DNA from: Narthecium ossifragum | Lineage: Eukaryota > Streptophyta > Magnoliopsida > Dioscoreales > Nartheciaceae | Direction of reading: 5' to 3' | Assembly (NCBI GenBank): GCA_963920575.1 | Contig: OY986975.1 | Coordinates: 22,041,897 to 22,105,896 of the forward strand | DNA: 64,000 nt | Part shown: positions 1 to 13,834 of the stretch, piece by piece | Position numbering within the stretch: the first letter of the stretch is position 1 | Layout of the letters: every line of letters starts with the position of its first letter | Translations under genes and position numbers: made by a program | Notes under the pieces: generated by a model | Database searches by the model: none | Seen by the model: only the letters and a program-made list of their open reading frames with translations | Told to the model about the DNA's origin: nothing

Positions 1-292
1 AAAACAACCCTACGTTGCAAAAACAAAAACAAATCAGATTATTCTATAATTATTTCCTTTTAAAAAAATTCTAAAAAGGAGTAGTGTTTTCTAGAAATTA
101 TTGGAGCTTAAAATTGGCACTCTCACCATTTCCCATGAAGTATTGAAAAAGCTGCAAAATAAAAAGAAATAAATAATTAATAAAATACTGATTGGGATCC
201 GGATGTTAAAAATTTAATCAAGTATAGGATGCAATCAAATAGTGTATTCTCCTTTTTTTTATTTGTTTAATAAAATGCACATTAAAGCAGCA

Positions 293-497
293 CACGTGTC
301 AATCGGAAACAGAGTCTAAAGCTGTCCCTTGTCTTAACCATTATTTTCTCTTTCGAATTCTAATCTTATTGGATACTAACCGCAATCAATAAATTAATCA
401 TAAACAAATAGATCGGATTGTACTTCGCTTTAAATCCGTGATCCACATGCCACGTGTCCGAATACAATTGGCTTGCCGTCATCGTCTCTCGCACGTG
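293..497. promoter_or_regulatory. Three G-boxes upstream of the Alba gene
   Basis: The palindromic core CACGTG occurs at 293-298, 451-456 and 492-497, all within 480 bases upstream of the Alba coding start at 770. G-boxes bind bZIP and bHLH factors and are common in light- and stress-responsive plant promoters. Three in about 200 bases is more than chance would give. No convincing TATA box is visible. The role is inferred from motif and position only. Confidence 0.4.
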
Positions 498-578
498 ACT
501 GGCACGAGAGTCAACCCTCCTATTAAAACAGCAACAGCTCGCTTCTTGTCTCTTCTTGGGTTCCAATCAACTCAACAA

Positions 579-769
579 ATGAGCACGAAACCAGCAAAGG
601 TATGGAAACCCTAATGGCTATTTTATAGGCATCGATTCTCACATATTTTTAGGTATTATAGGTTTGATTCGTGGATAGAGAGCTATAATACGGGTAATAG
701 TTGGATTTGCTGTGGTTTTGGATTCAGAGGATTGATCGAGATTGGTGAATTTTAGTTGTAGAAGTTAAG
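579..769 (+). promoter_or_regulatory. Alba 5' leader with probable intron and short uORF
   Basis: A GT donor at 600-601 and a CAG acceptor at 725-727 would remove a leader intron just upstream of the Alba ATG at 770. In the spliced leader an upstream ATG at 579 opens a 13-codon frame that stops at 746-748, before the main start. The splice is inferred from consensus sites; the uORF exists in this form only if that intron is used. Confidence 0.35.
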
Positions 770-3677
770 ATGGATCGGTACCAGAGGGTGGAGAAGCCGA
801 GATCTGAGACGGTGGTTCAGGAGAACGAGTTGCGGATCACCGCTCAAGGGAGGGTGAGGAACTATATAACCTATGGCTTGGCGTTGCTGCAGGTGAGTTC
901 CTTGCTGCCTGCTTGGGGGTTGGAAATTCCTACTTTCGAATTACTTTTACTAAGAATTACATTGGGGGGGTGTTTTTGTGCAGGATATTGATCTAAATTT
1001 TAGTTTTTTTGTGTGTTGGTATCGAGGAACTTTGATTACTTTTGAATCAATAAAGCATCTCCTTATGTTATTCAGCATTGACTTTGCATCCTAATTCCTA
1101 ATTGGATGCAAAATAACCGAATTTTCTAGTGAAAATATTGGATTTTGCTGCACGAGAGATGTAGGGAGATAGAGAGTTTTCAATGCCTAATATAAGCATG
1201 GTTGTGCTGTTTATATTGATGATCCTTGACCTTGCTTCTTGTAGGAGAAAGAGGCGAATGAAATTGTTTTGAAAGCCATGGGCAGGGCAATCAACAAGAC
1301 TGTGATGGTTGCGGAACTGATCAAGGTTAGCTTGCTCTTGACTTCTAACGTTTTAGATAAGTCTGTTCAGACTTACATTTTTTTTTTGGTCTTTATATAT
1401 GTACTAAAAATGTGAAAGTAAGAAAAGAAGTCAATATCTATTTTGTTTGGCAGAGGAGGGTTGTGGGTCTCCACCAGAATACATTGATCGAGTCCGCTAA
1501 TCTAATTGACACGTGGGAGCCTTTGGAGGAAGGCCTTCTACCGTATGGAGAGATTTTCTTGTGCTTGCTTTTCTCCCTTGTTTCATGTATTTGCTAGTCC
1601 TCATCATGGGAGGAAATCTAATGCAGAATTTTTTTTTGCAGTTTGGAAACTACCCGCCATGTTTCTGTGATAATTATAACACTGTCTAAGAAGGAGCTAG
1701 ATGCTTCATCGCCGGGGTAAATAATAACTGTTCTTTCCAGAGCATCCGAGAATTGATTCTTACAGTTAGTTTTCCTATTGAGGTCATAGATGAAATTTAT
1801 TTTGTTATCCTTGTAAAAAGAAGATTGTGTCGCCAGCTATTTAAAGGATTTCTATTGTGGTATTATGGCATCATTATGCATCACAGTAAAGAGCATAGAA
1901 TGAAATTCTTTCTAAAATATAAGAGACACTATAGTGTTTCTTGGCTGTATAATTTAGCTGGTATTCTATTTTGGAGAATTCTTAGCATAAATAATCTGAA
2001 CTGTCTGAATATTTTAACTCCTTAAGCAAATATTGTGAGTTGAATGCATAATCTAGCTGCCTCCTCCAATGATTTTTCTTTGGGAGATGTTGGTTGCACG
2101 AATGACTCGTCTTAAGGAATTTTGCAATGTTTATTGTTACACAGGTATCAATCACCCCTACCAGCTGATCTGGTAAAACCTTCAACAGAATTTGAATATG
2201 AAGGTCAATTGGTGTTTTCTTATTTTATTCTTCCTCTTTTCTGCTATCCAATCATAATCTGAAACTTTGTTGTCTTGATTATTTTAAATCAGGACCTTCA
2301 GCTGGCACAAATGGAAGAGGACGTGGAGGTCGTGCAAGGGGGAGATATAGAGGTACTGTCACATGCAATTTAGTAATGTTAATCAGATATAACGTCCTTA
2401 GAACTGAATAAAATAAAGTCCTTTTGCTTTTCCTGATTGGGTTTTTTTTTCTGTTCTTTTTTTTCTCCGTGTGCAACCTGAGGCCTATTAAGTAATAGCT
2501 CCCATATCTTGTATTTGTTTATGAAACTATGTTTTCTAATCAAGGAGGGGATTTCTTTCTTATATTCCAGACATCTGTGTTTAGCCATAGTTTAAACCAA
2601 GCAGATCTTTTCCCTGTCTTAGAAATGGAAAGAGGTGTCATCTCTTGTTGTTGTTTAATGTACCATGGTAAGTTTAGCGAAGATAAATCTTGCCATAATA
2701 CATGAGTTAGGTAACATATCATTTAAGGTTTGTACATGTGACGTTTTGTTCAATATGTTAATCTTGCAGCATTAACTGAGACATGTTAAAAATCCAGCCT
2801 TAGGGGAGCAATTCGACGACAGAGCAGAGCAGAACGGATATGGCTGTCACATACTGTCACGAAACATGTGCTAAAAATATTCAAGGCTACATTGTCGCCA
2901 TATTTTAAGAAAGAAGGAACCATTCTACTCTTGGAAAGAACTGGTCATGAATTTTCCATTTATTCTCTGCAAATAATTCTCCGGCATGGTTCCATGATTG
3001 AAAAAACATATTCTAGAATTATTTTTCTTTCTCCAATGTATATCTGATAGACTGCTAATCACATATTTGATGCTGCAGGGAATAGCGATGCAGTGGTGGA
3101 TCACGGTTGGGAGGAAGGACGGGATGCTGGCTTTGTGAATCGCGGTAGAGGTAGAGGTGGTGGACGTGGTATGAGACGTAATTTGAATTGGCGTGGAAGA
3201 GGCTATAACAATGGTTATGATGATGGAAATATGCACCAAGAGTGGGGTGGCTACAACGAATTTGATGGACGTGGTGAGTACAAGCCCTCAGTATTCTAAT
3301 CAACCATTATTCAGCAGCTGCATAACCTGATCTTTTGGAGAGTATTCACTTTTAAAATGTTGCTATTATGCTACGTTGCTTTCTCACATATCCTGTGGAG
3401 GAAACGACATCTGTTCTCGCCAGTATAAACCCATTAGATATACCTCCCTAGAGTTCTTTAGTTACTAGCTGTGGCGGAATTCATTATTCACTCTTGCATC
3501 TTAAATTAAGTTTCAGCAGGGATATGTGGATTGTGCCCATCTTTACAAAGTTTCTGGCTGGTGTTCATAATTGCACCATCACTCTGTTGTCTTCCAGGAA
3601 ATGGCAGAGGGATGAGACGGGGCCGCCGACGAGGTCGGAATTATCAACTAGATGGTCCACCACCTGTAGATTCCTGA
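770..3677 (+). CDS. Alba-domain DNA/RNA-binding protein with RGG-rich tail
   Basis: Proteins of this family bind RNA and DNA and act in mRNA stability, stress granules and chromatin. Eight coding exons close in frame: 770-892, 1245-1325, 1454-1542, 1642-1716, 2145-2203, 2293-2352, 3079-3273 and 3598-3677, giving 253 residues. The N-terminal part (about residues 15-120) has the Alba core: the RVRNYITYGL strand, the NEIVLKAMGRAINK helix and the VVGLHQNT/DTWEPLEEGLLP segments. The C-terminal half is rich in RGG/RGR repeats (GRGRGGRARGR, NRGRGRGGGRG) typical of the long plant Alba class, which bind RNA. All introns are GT-AG. Intron 6 (2353-3078) holds a decayed copia LTR. A partial dead copy of exon 7 lies at 7.6 kb. 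Confidence 0.93.
2640..2821 (-). mobile_element. Decayed copia LTR in Alba intron 6
   Basis: The stretch ending at 2821 matches, with scattered changes, the better-preserved LTR at 7378-7600, including the end-proximal segment reading (minus strand) TGTCGTCGAATTGCTCCCC. The match fades near 2690 and the other end is uncertain. It is probably a solo or truncated LTR fixed inside the intron, on the strand opposite to the host gene. Confidence 0.45.
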
Positions 3678-4162
3678 AAGCTCTTACTTTGTGTAGTTGT
3701 GGACAACCACTGCACTTGACTCGATTTCCTTCTAATGCTAGATTGAGTGTAACACAGGAACTACACTGCCCGTCATTTAACTAGTGCTTTTGTGGGATGA
3801 GTAGGATGTCTTTTCACGTTTATTTTTCTACTTTAGCTTGAGGTTGGGGTTGTAAAGAACTGAAGTTGGAATTGTAAAGAATCTTGTGATTTCGAGCTTT
3901 GCATACAAATTTGTTAACATCATCCAGTTATATTGTATGACCTACGTACTTGTCTGAGCTGCTATAGCAGTTAGCACCACCGTCACTCGCCAACCGGTTG
4001 GCGTGATCAATCGATCCCGACGGTCAAGGTGAAAACCGGATCTTGAGCGATCTACGTACGAGATCGATCGGGTTGTCCTCCTCGAGGTCGAGGTCGAGGT
4101 CCTCCATGCGGTGGTCACGAAGGAGGCGACGATCTTCCACCCATCAGCCCACCACCACCAGC

Positions 4163-4188
4163 CTCCTCCTCCTCCTCCTCCTCCTCCT
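4163..4188. repeat. TCC trinucleotide microsatellite
   Basis: A run of CCT/TCC triplets lies downstream of the Alba gene, next to a short GAGGTC hexamer repeat near 4083-4101. The open frames across it are low-complexity and unlikely to be genes. Confidence 0.7.
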
Positions 4189-4544
4189 AGGATGAACTGA
4201 TCATGTCGGTTGTGGTGCCCTGGCTGAGTGCTTGACTGAGTTTCATGTAAATAAAAATTTTCATTGACTTGGTAGTATGTATGAACATGCATGGCCTATG
4301 TTAATGGAATTGCATGCCTCCGTACATACTGTGCTGCTACTTCTGCCTCCTCTGACGGGTGTTAGGTTGGTGGTTCAATGGGATTGTGAGATGTATTCAT
4401 CATGTAGAACATGCATTGAGCAATAGACTTGTTTGGTTGCTCTAGGGATTTGAAGCATGAGACAACGAATACATGCATCGTTAATGTTTGGTTTGCCTTT
4501 TGGATATGCACGTTGATCCCATGTGTAATTCACCAATTCATATA

Positions 4545-4648
4545 GGGCGTGTTTGGATCCCGCGGGATCCGCGCGGAATCCAAACGGCGGGATCCCATAA
4601 ATGGGATCCGCGCGTTCAGCGGATCCGCGGTGGGTGCCAAACGCACTC
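4545..4648. mobile_element. Tourist-like MITE, copy 1 (104 bp)
   Basis: Terminal inverted repeats GGGCGTGTTTGG and CCAAACGCACTC bound a GC-rich, self-complementary 104-bp element rich in GGATCC and GATCCGCG words. ATA flanks both ends (4542-4544 and 4649-4651), consistent with a 3-bp target duplication. The ends match two other copies in this window (19355-19462 and 38802-38995). Confidence 0.7.
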
Positions 4649-5641
4649 ATAATGTTCATATAATAATACAATAAAGTTAAATTTTAATATATATATATAT
4701 ATATATAGACTACACATTAAATGTTAAATTTAAATGTTCACATAATGACGTAATACAGTTAGACACACAATATATATATATATTAAAGTTCACGTAACTT
4801 TTTTGAATATATGTGTCATAATATCATGACTTTATTGAGATTAAAATAATATTCACATAATTTTCATATTGACATAATTTTATTGACAATTGGTGATAAC
4901 CCCAATTTGAAGATTTTTTTTGCTAAAAACCTCCATTTGATATTTTTTTAAGGTTATAACCCCCGTTTGATATGTTTATTTGACTGGAGTGGATGGTTGT
5001 CGGAGTGGGTGGTCGGCGGAGAAGGTGATGTTTCTCTCGCTTGAGGAGAGAAGAAAGAGACGCGAGAGAAAAGACTGGAATAAAAAAAGAAAAATAAAAC
5101 AAGGATATTATTGTATTTTTTAGGTGATTTGGGCTTATTAACTTAAAAAAAGTGAGTACGGGGTTTTTGCCAAAGAGCATCTTAGATAAGGAGTGGGTTA
5201 GATTTGGGTTTCGGCCAAATTCCCTTATATTTTAATATGTTAAAAGGCTATATAGGAGATGCACCATGGATGAGTGATGCATGGTTTTTGGTTTCTGTTG
5301 CATCGATCGCTGCTGCGAGCTGCATGTGGGGTTGGCAATCCGAATCATGATCCGCGAAGCCGACCCAATCCGAAATTAGCAAGTTTGCGTTTGATGTTAT
5401 CGGGTTCAATCCGTTTATGACCCATGAATAAATGAATCAGATCGGCTTGATCATGGGTCAGACAAGTCAACCCGACCATCCGTGTAATGTCTCACGGACA
5501 GCAGCACATATGTAAATAAAGAAATTTTAAGTAGCAACTATGTTACAAAAGTCCCCAGTTCTACTCACTCCACCTTGTAATGTAGAGAGAGAAAGGAAAG
5601 CAAGGAGAAGGAAAGCAGGGAGGAGTGGTTGTGGGATCTCT
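4649..5641. other. Intergenic, no gene recognised
   Basis: Mostly AT-rich DNA with AT dinucleotide runs near 4688-4709 and 4770-4785. The small open frames have no family resemblance. The last 100 bases hold the purine-rich leader of the LEA_2-like gene. Confidence 0.6.
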
Positions 5642-6214
5642 ATGGACAAGTCGCCGCCCTACTCCAATCGCCATCTCCGCGCCGGAGGAGGTAGGAGATC
5701 ACCAAACCTCGCCTTATCTTGCTGCGCCGCCGTCACCTTCCTAGTTGTGGTGGCGCTGGCGCTGGCGGCGGTCTTCTTCTTCCTCTTTCGTCCCCGGGAT
5801 CCCCGGATCGAGGTCTCCTCCATCCGATTCCCCAACTACTCCGCCTCGGCCAACGGCGGGACGGTCAGCTTCACCTTCGCCCAGCTCGCCGCCGTGCGGA
5901 ACCCCAACCGCGACGCCTTCTCCCACTACGACAGCACCCTCCAGCTCGTCTACGCCGGGAGCCAGGTCGGGTACATGTTCATCCCCGCCGGGGAGATCGG
6001 CGGCGGGCGGACCCAGTACATGGCGGCCAGCTTCGCAGTAGACTCCTTCCCGGCGGCGGCGAGCGGGGCGACGGCCATCGAGGTGGAGTCGAGGACGAGG
6101 ATGAAGGGGAGGGTGAGGGTTATGAAGTTCCTCACCCACCACGTGGAGGCCACTACCCGGTGCCAGGTCGGCATCTCCGCCGCCGACGGCACCGTCTTGG
6201 GATTCCGTTGCTGA
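5642..6214 (+). CDS. LEA_2 / NDR1-HIN1-like membrane protein
   Basis: A single-exon protein of 190 residues from the ATG at 5642. An upstream in-frame ATG at 5540 would add 34 basic residues, but the downstream start gives the usual NHL architecture: a short proline- and arginine-rich cytosolic tail, one membrane segment at about residues 23-50 (LVVVALALAAVFFFLF), then an extracellular LEA_2-type beta-sandwich region. That region includes the conserved NPN-type motif (VRNPNRDAFSHYDS), a hydrophobic strand resembling VGYMFIPAG, and a late cysteine pair. The family is linked to membrane and wall signalling and stress; no specific role can be assigned. Codon third positions are strongly GC. Oddity: bases 6104-6137 of the coding region are repeated in inverted form just past the stop codon (6274-6307). 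Confidence 0.85.
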   Translation: MDKSPPYSNRHLRAGGGRRSPNLALSCCAAVTFLVVVALALAAVFFFLFRPRDPRIEVSSIRFPNYSASANGGTVSFTFAQLAAVRNPNRDAFSHYDSTLQLVYAGSQVGYMFIPAGEIGGGRTQYMAASFAVDSFPAAASGATAIEVESRTRMKGRVRVMKFLTHHVEATTRCQVGISAADGTVLGFRC

Positions 6215-6307
6215 CCCGATTCCGACCTATCGAATCAGATCTAGCCCGATCTGTGGTCATTAACATGTGGTTGGGGTGAGGAACCTCATAACCCTCACCC
6301 TCCCCTT
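6104..6307. repeat. Inverted repeat spanning LEA_2 3' end
   Basis: The 34-base segment 6104-6137, inside the coding region, is the reverse complement of 6274-6307 in the 3' UTR with one mismatch. The loop is 136 bases. If the transcript extends past 6307, it can fold into a 34-bp hairpin covering the end of the reading frame. Confidence 0.9.
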
Positions 6308-6749
6308 CAATTGAGTTTCTGTTTTGCGATTGATGGTTACTCTACCCTGAACTGCTCCACTTGAATTCGAAAGTCACTGTCATGAACAATATTTTTCTGT
6401 ATGTAATGTAATATGATGTTTTTTTTTGAGATATTTCACTTATGTTTGTCTTTGTGTTTTTGATCCATGATGATGCTCCTGAGGTTAATTAGGATAGTTT
6501 TTGACAGGAGAAAGGTACCCTAAGGTTAAATAGGTTTTTTTTTTTTTTTTTAATAGTTAAGCACGGAAGGAGGGAGAGTACCGGCTAGGAGTTAGAGAGG
6601 GTACCAACCTTCGAACCGGTCCTTTATAGGACACTCAAGCAGACAAACCAAGAGAGATTGGTCTAAGGTTAAGCAGGATGGGAACAACAAGGCTGAGACG
6701 GTGCCGGAACCACATGTTAATGACCACAGATTGGGCTAGATCTGATTCG
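6231..6749. repeat. Second, linked inverted repeat downstream of LEA_2
   Basis: Bases 6231-6272 are the reverse complement of 6708-6749 over 42 bases with one mismatch. The right end of the first arm (6272) directly abuts the inverted copy of coding sequence at 6274. The block 6231-6307 therefore reads as an inverted fusion of two nearby segments. Confidence 0.88.
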
Positions 6750-7365
6750 GAACTACGTGCTCTTTTTAGCTGCAAAAGATCCGCTTGACACAGTCAATCC
6801 AAACACAGCTCATATAATGAAAACTATTTATCTAGCTCACACTAAGTACTAGTTGACGGAATTTGCAGGAAGATATATCAATGAGGTAACATGAACCACC
6901 TATCAGTTAGAAAAACCACTCTCTGCAAAAGAGTTGAGTAACAAAATAGTTTAGCGGAGCCACGTTTCTTTAGTCATAGATTCTGAGCGATGACTCCCCG
7001 TGGATCAAGTGATTTGCCACCACCACAATGGTTATGGAGTCATCTCTAATTGCGATGTCGATGACGGCAAACTCTGCGACCAAAATAGTTGCGCGCTATA
7101 TATGTCTTCGTATGTGACGGCATCATCCGAAGACGATCATCCTTCCATCAAGTGAAGCAAGAACATTGCTTGGAGACCGCATGTGTTAGTATATATGATG
7201 CATGAGTCATTGGAGGCCGTTTATTCACAGCCTCAATATTAGAGGCGCCGTTGTTCTCGTCGTCGATGTTGGACAACATTGGAGGCTCGACAAATGGATG
7301 TTGTCTGTGGACGTCATCGTAGAGAAGAGAGAATTAACACCACGGTCTTAAATCATAGAGCACTC
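6750..7365 (-). mobile_element. Possible internal leader/gag region of a copia element
   Basis: This stretch follows the primer-binding-site-like sequence at 7366-7377 on the minus strand, where the untranslated leader and start of gag would lie in a copia element. A short frame begins near 7328 on the minus strand, but no recognisable gag, protease or polymerase is seen and the left limit is unknown. No host gene is recognised here. Confidence 0.25.
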
Positions 7366-7377
7366 GCTCTGATATCA

Positions 7378-7600
7378 TGTTGAGAGAAACTAGTATGCAT
7401 CTATTGATATGTTTTTCTCTAATTGCAACTACGATCTTACTTCTACTTATATACAAGCATCTCAATATGTAACTACAATCTTGCCATAGTACATTGGCTA
7501 GGTAACATAACGTACCCATGACGTCTTGTTCACTATATGTTAATCTCGCATCATTAACTGAGACATTAAAATCCAGCCTCAGGGGAGCAATTCTACGACA
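7378..7600 (-). mobile_element. Copia-type LTR with adjacent tRNA-Met PBS
   Basis: On the minus strand the 223-bp LTR starts TGTCG and ends CTCAACA. It is followed at once by TGATATCAGAGC (7377-7366), one mismatch from the TGGTATCAGAGC primer-binding site used by most plant copia elements. A TATATAAG-like box sits inside. The inner element is truncated. The outer flank is not anonymous DNA but a piece of the Alba gene. Confidence 0.65.
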
Positions 7601-7775
7601 GTCCAGAGTTGATGCTGCAGGGAATAGCAATGCAGTGGTGGATCACAGTCGGGGGGGGGGAGGAAGGATGGGATGGGATGCTGGCTTTGCGAATCGCGGT
7701 AGAGGTAGAGGTAGCGGACGTGGAAGGAGAGGTGATTTGAGTTGACGCGGAAGAGGCAATAGCAATGTTGACTTC
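7601..7775 (+). pseudogene. Duplicated fragment of Alba exon 7
   Basis: From 7607 the sequence follows the Alba intron 6 acceptor (GATGCTGCAG) and then exon 7 (from 7621) through the RGR-rich region, with a G-run expansion at about 7650-7660 and an in-frame stop where the parent reads NLNW. Similarity fades near 7770. It is a DNA-level copy, because the intron end is retained, and cannot encode a functional protein alone. Confidence 0.85.
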
Positions 7776-8402
7776 TTGAAGGGTGTGGACCATGGGTGAT
7801 AGGTCTGACTCCAAGCATCTTGGTTTGTTTCTTTTATCTTTTTAAGAGGAACTTGATGTGAAAGGATCACCCATCTTCATCAAAGTCCAATCTTAGAGAT
7901 AGATTCACCTCTCTTTCTATCCAGAATATTCAGCATGTCTAAATCTTGATTTATTTTCTTTCCTCGAATTATTTCTTATAGCCATTTATCTTGTTTTAGG
8001 AATAAGAGCTGATAGTTTCATTTGACTTAAAAGTTTGATGCGGTGACCTGCTCTAAAAGTACAAGTAACCATCCGCCAGGTGATAGCATTCAATCAGATG
8101 TACCATATAGTATAAGCGGTAGGAGGGTAGGATACATAACAAAACCCCTAAAAGTTCACAAGCATCTTTCATGATTGTTTTCAAAATAAAGCACCATATC
8201 CTGTTAGCAACCACACCATATCAAGCTTTCAAACGATGGTCATAATAAGAAGTCATTTAAAATACCAACAAGATGCAGTGCCTGAATTTTTGACGGAATA
8301 GCAAAAACAAGTCTTGGGAGTACCTAAGAGTGACAGATGTCCCGCAGCTAAACAAATAACCTTCCTCTTCCTGGAGTACCTAAGAGTGATGACAACTCAA
8401 CT
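7776..8402. other. Intergenic, nothing recognised
   Basis: No coding frame, RNA gene or repeat was recognised. The right end should include the 3' UTR of the L3 gene. Confidence 0.5.
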
Positions 8403-11575
<3,173 letters not shown>

Positions 11576-12014
11576 CTCCTACCCAACTCCTTCACTCTGC
11601 CAAAACAACGACTCATCAGCATGATATGCATCAAAGTATCAAAGCACAACATCCACCATAAGATCAACAGATAGATCCAAAAAGCAGCATTCCTGCTTCC
11701 CCAGATTGAAATCGAAACCACAAGATAAACTGAATTCACTGTAGAGAAACAAATAGAACTATAGTCCCGATTGATTCGAAAGCAAACAAAAGATCCAACG
11801 GGCTATTAGACTCCAAACAACATGAAAATATAGCGTATCGTAGCAGAAAGACGATGAGAAACCTCCAGATCCGATCAAAAGAATCAAGAAATGGATCCAC
11901 TTCCCGGCCAAGTACTGGATCGAGAACCAAATCGGAAAGAGAAACCCTAATCAGAAGCTTAGGCTTCCGTCGTACCTATAGAGGATAACGAACTCCCTCG
12001 GCGGCGACGGCCTC

Positions 12015-12051
12015 ACGAGGTGTGATAGAACCCTAGCGAAGGCTTATATAG
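12015..12051 (-). promoter_or_regulatory. TATA box and telo-box of RPL3
   Basis: TATATAAG on the minus strand (12051-12044) lies about 30 bases ahead of a likely transcription start near 12015. A CTAGGGTT telo-box-like word (plus strand AACCCTAG near 12029) sits between them. Telo-boxes recur in plant ribosomal protein promoters. The site is inferred from motif and spacing. Confidence 0.5.
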
Positions 12052-12195
12052 CAACGAGTGGGAATGGGCGGTGATAAAATGACTAAATTGCCCTTATCTA
12101 TATTTATTCGGATTGTAAGCTGTAACGGGTCGGATTCGATTGGGATATTGGATCCTAATGTCCTCATCCGCATTGCCTCAATTGCCTTCGTCCTC

Positions 12196-13120
12196 TATAA
12201 AAGATTGGGGGATTAGGGTTCCTCGTCTCCTCCTCCAGTCGCCGGAATTGCGAGAGCAGAATTTTTTTTTTTAATTCCGATTTTTGAATTGCATACTCGC
12301 TTCAATATCCGGTATTATTCTCTGCGTTTCGATTTGTGATCTCTTGCAAAATTTTAGCATTAGCAAGGGATGATGAGAATCCATGTGATGAAACGTAGCA
12401 TCTCTGGATGCGATGTGCGTACATTTCCACACGAGATTTCTGACTTATATTGAGCTAAATTTCCCCCTTTTTCCCAGAAATTTTTCACCTTTCAATGGAG
12501 AAACTAAAGTTTTTTTTTCTTTTTTTTCTTAAAAGGTCCTTTTAAGTTATAACTATGGTTGTGTATGCTATGATGATTTGAGGGCTCCCAGAAGCTTGTA
12601 AGGCAGCAAAAATTTACTTGCAATTCGATTAATATTGCTTCTATGGAGGATTTTTTTTGTGTTCTTTGAACTCTGTAGCATTGATAGTTCCATTCAAACC
12701 ATAACTTAGCTTCTGTTTATACCAATGGATTAAATGAAAATATTAGGGTTTGTCATCATTCATTTTAGTCTTAGGCACTTTCATAGTCTCATTTTTATGT
12801 AAATGCAGCTTATATATTGGGGAAAGGCCATGTCTTGCAATGCAGCAAGTAAAAGTTATACCTGGAGGGTGCCAAATCACTGTAGAGAATGTTTCCTGTG
12901 CACTTGTAAAGCTTTCATCTGGACAGAGTTTGCTACTTTGTTCTACAAGATGTGGGCAGACTACTTTGATACTGTATGCTGTAAAAGAATGAATAACAGT
13001 TCTATTATATATGTGTCACATGTTGTGTATGTGTTGTGGTTTCAGTAGTTTATTGTTAAGTTCTGAAATCTCTAAAATGAGTCATTGGTTCTCTAGTTTG
13101 TGCTTCTTCTTCTTGTGTAT
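12196..13120 (+). other. Possible divergent transcript, function unknown
   Basis: TATAAAAG at 12196-12203 is followed by TTAGGGTT and a CT-rich stretch, the usual look of a plant core promoter for a translation-type gene facing away from RPL3. No protein family is recognised downstream. The frames at 12750-12992 and 12803-13048 overlap each other and lack homology. It could be a noncoding transcript or a decayed gene; nothing here proves transcription. Confidence 0.25.
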
Positions 13121-13834
13121 ATTGTGCTTGTAGCCGAATTTGGTGTATTCTATATCGTTGGTGTCTGATCCCCATTAATTTATTGATGTCGATGTGAAAA
13201 TGGCAGGCAAAATCAACATACATGTGGACTTATTTGTTTCGCTGCTAGCAATGTAATGTACAACCACATTCATGGAGAAATCAGCTGAGCTGCTACCACC
13301 ATTGATATAATGTTTCCATGCATCCTGGACCTCTGACTGGAGAACCATACACATGCAGTATTGCTTCCTCTTGCTGGCTCCTGTAAACCACCTGTTAATA
13401 TAACATTATCTCTCTTTCAATTCACTTGAAACACAGCTATCACAATAAGGAAAATACATGAAGCTTTCATAGAAGAGGCCCAAGCAGACGAGATTTCCTG
13501 TGAACTCATGCTATGAAAGCTTTAGTTGAAACTAGAACCCCAGTAATGATTAGATTTGCACTCAAACCATATAGCAGGCAACAAATTAAGGAAAAAACCA
13601 AATTCATAGAATCCATCAGTTACATACAAAAGAACTCTGTTCAGTATAGGAATATGAGACATTCAAATATGGTGCATCTCATTCCACATGACACCTTCAA
13701 GCCCAAGAGAATACACATTTTCTACGATTTCAACAAAAATACGTAACTAGCGACAAGAAGGGCATGGAAATCCATGTAAGTAGATGTCGACTCATAAACG
13801 CATTGCCATCCAAGAGATTGGCAGTATTGATGCC
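13121..13834. other. Intergenic, nothing recognised
   Basis: No gene or clear repeat is seen. The right part should hold the 3' UTR of the YIP4-like gene. Confidence 0.5.

Noticed and set aside
5719..6279. Overlapping arginine- and proline-rich frames on both strands over the LEA_2-like gene
   Set aside because: They are shadows created by high GC at third codon positions; only the 5642 frame has a recognisable fold and membrane segment.
12369..12441. Possible C/D box snoRNA (ATGATGA ... CTGA)
   Set aside because: The boxes are about 70 bases apart, but the terminal stem is only about three pairs with an offset, and no convincing D' or C' box or rRNA guide match could be argued by eye.
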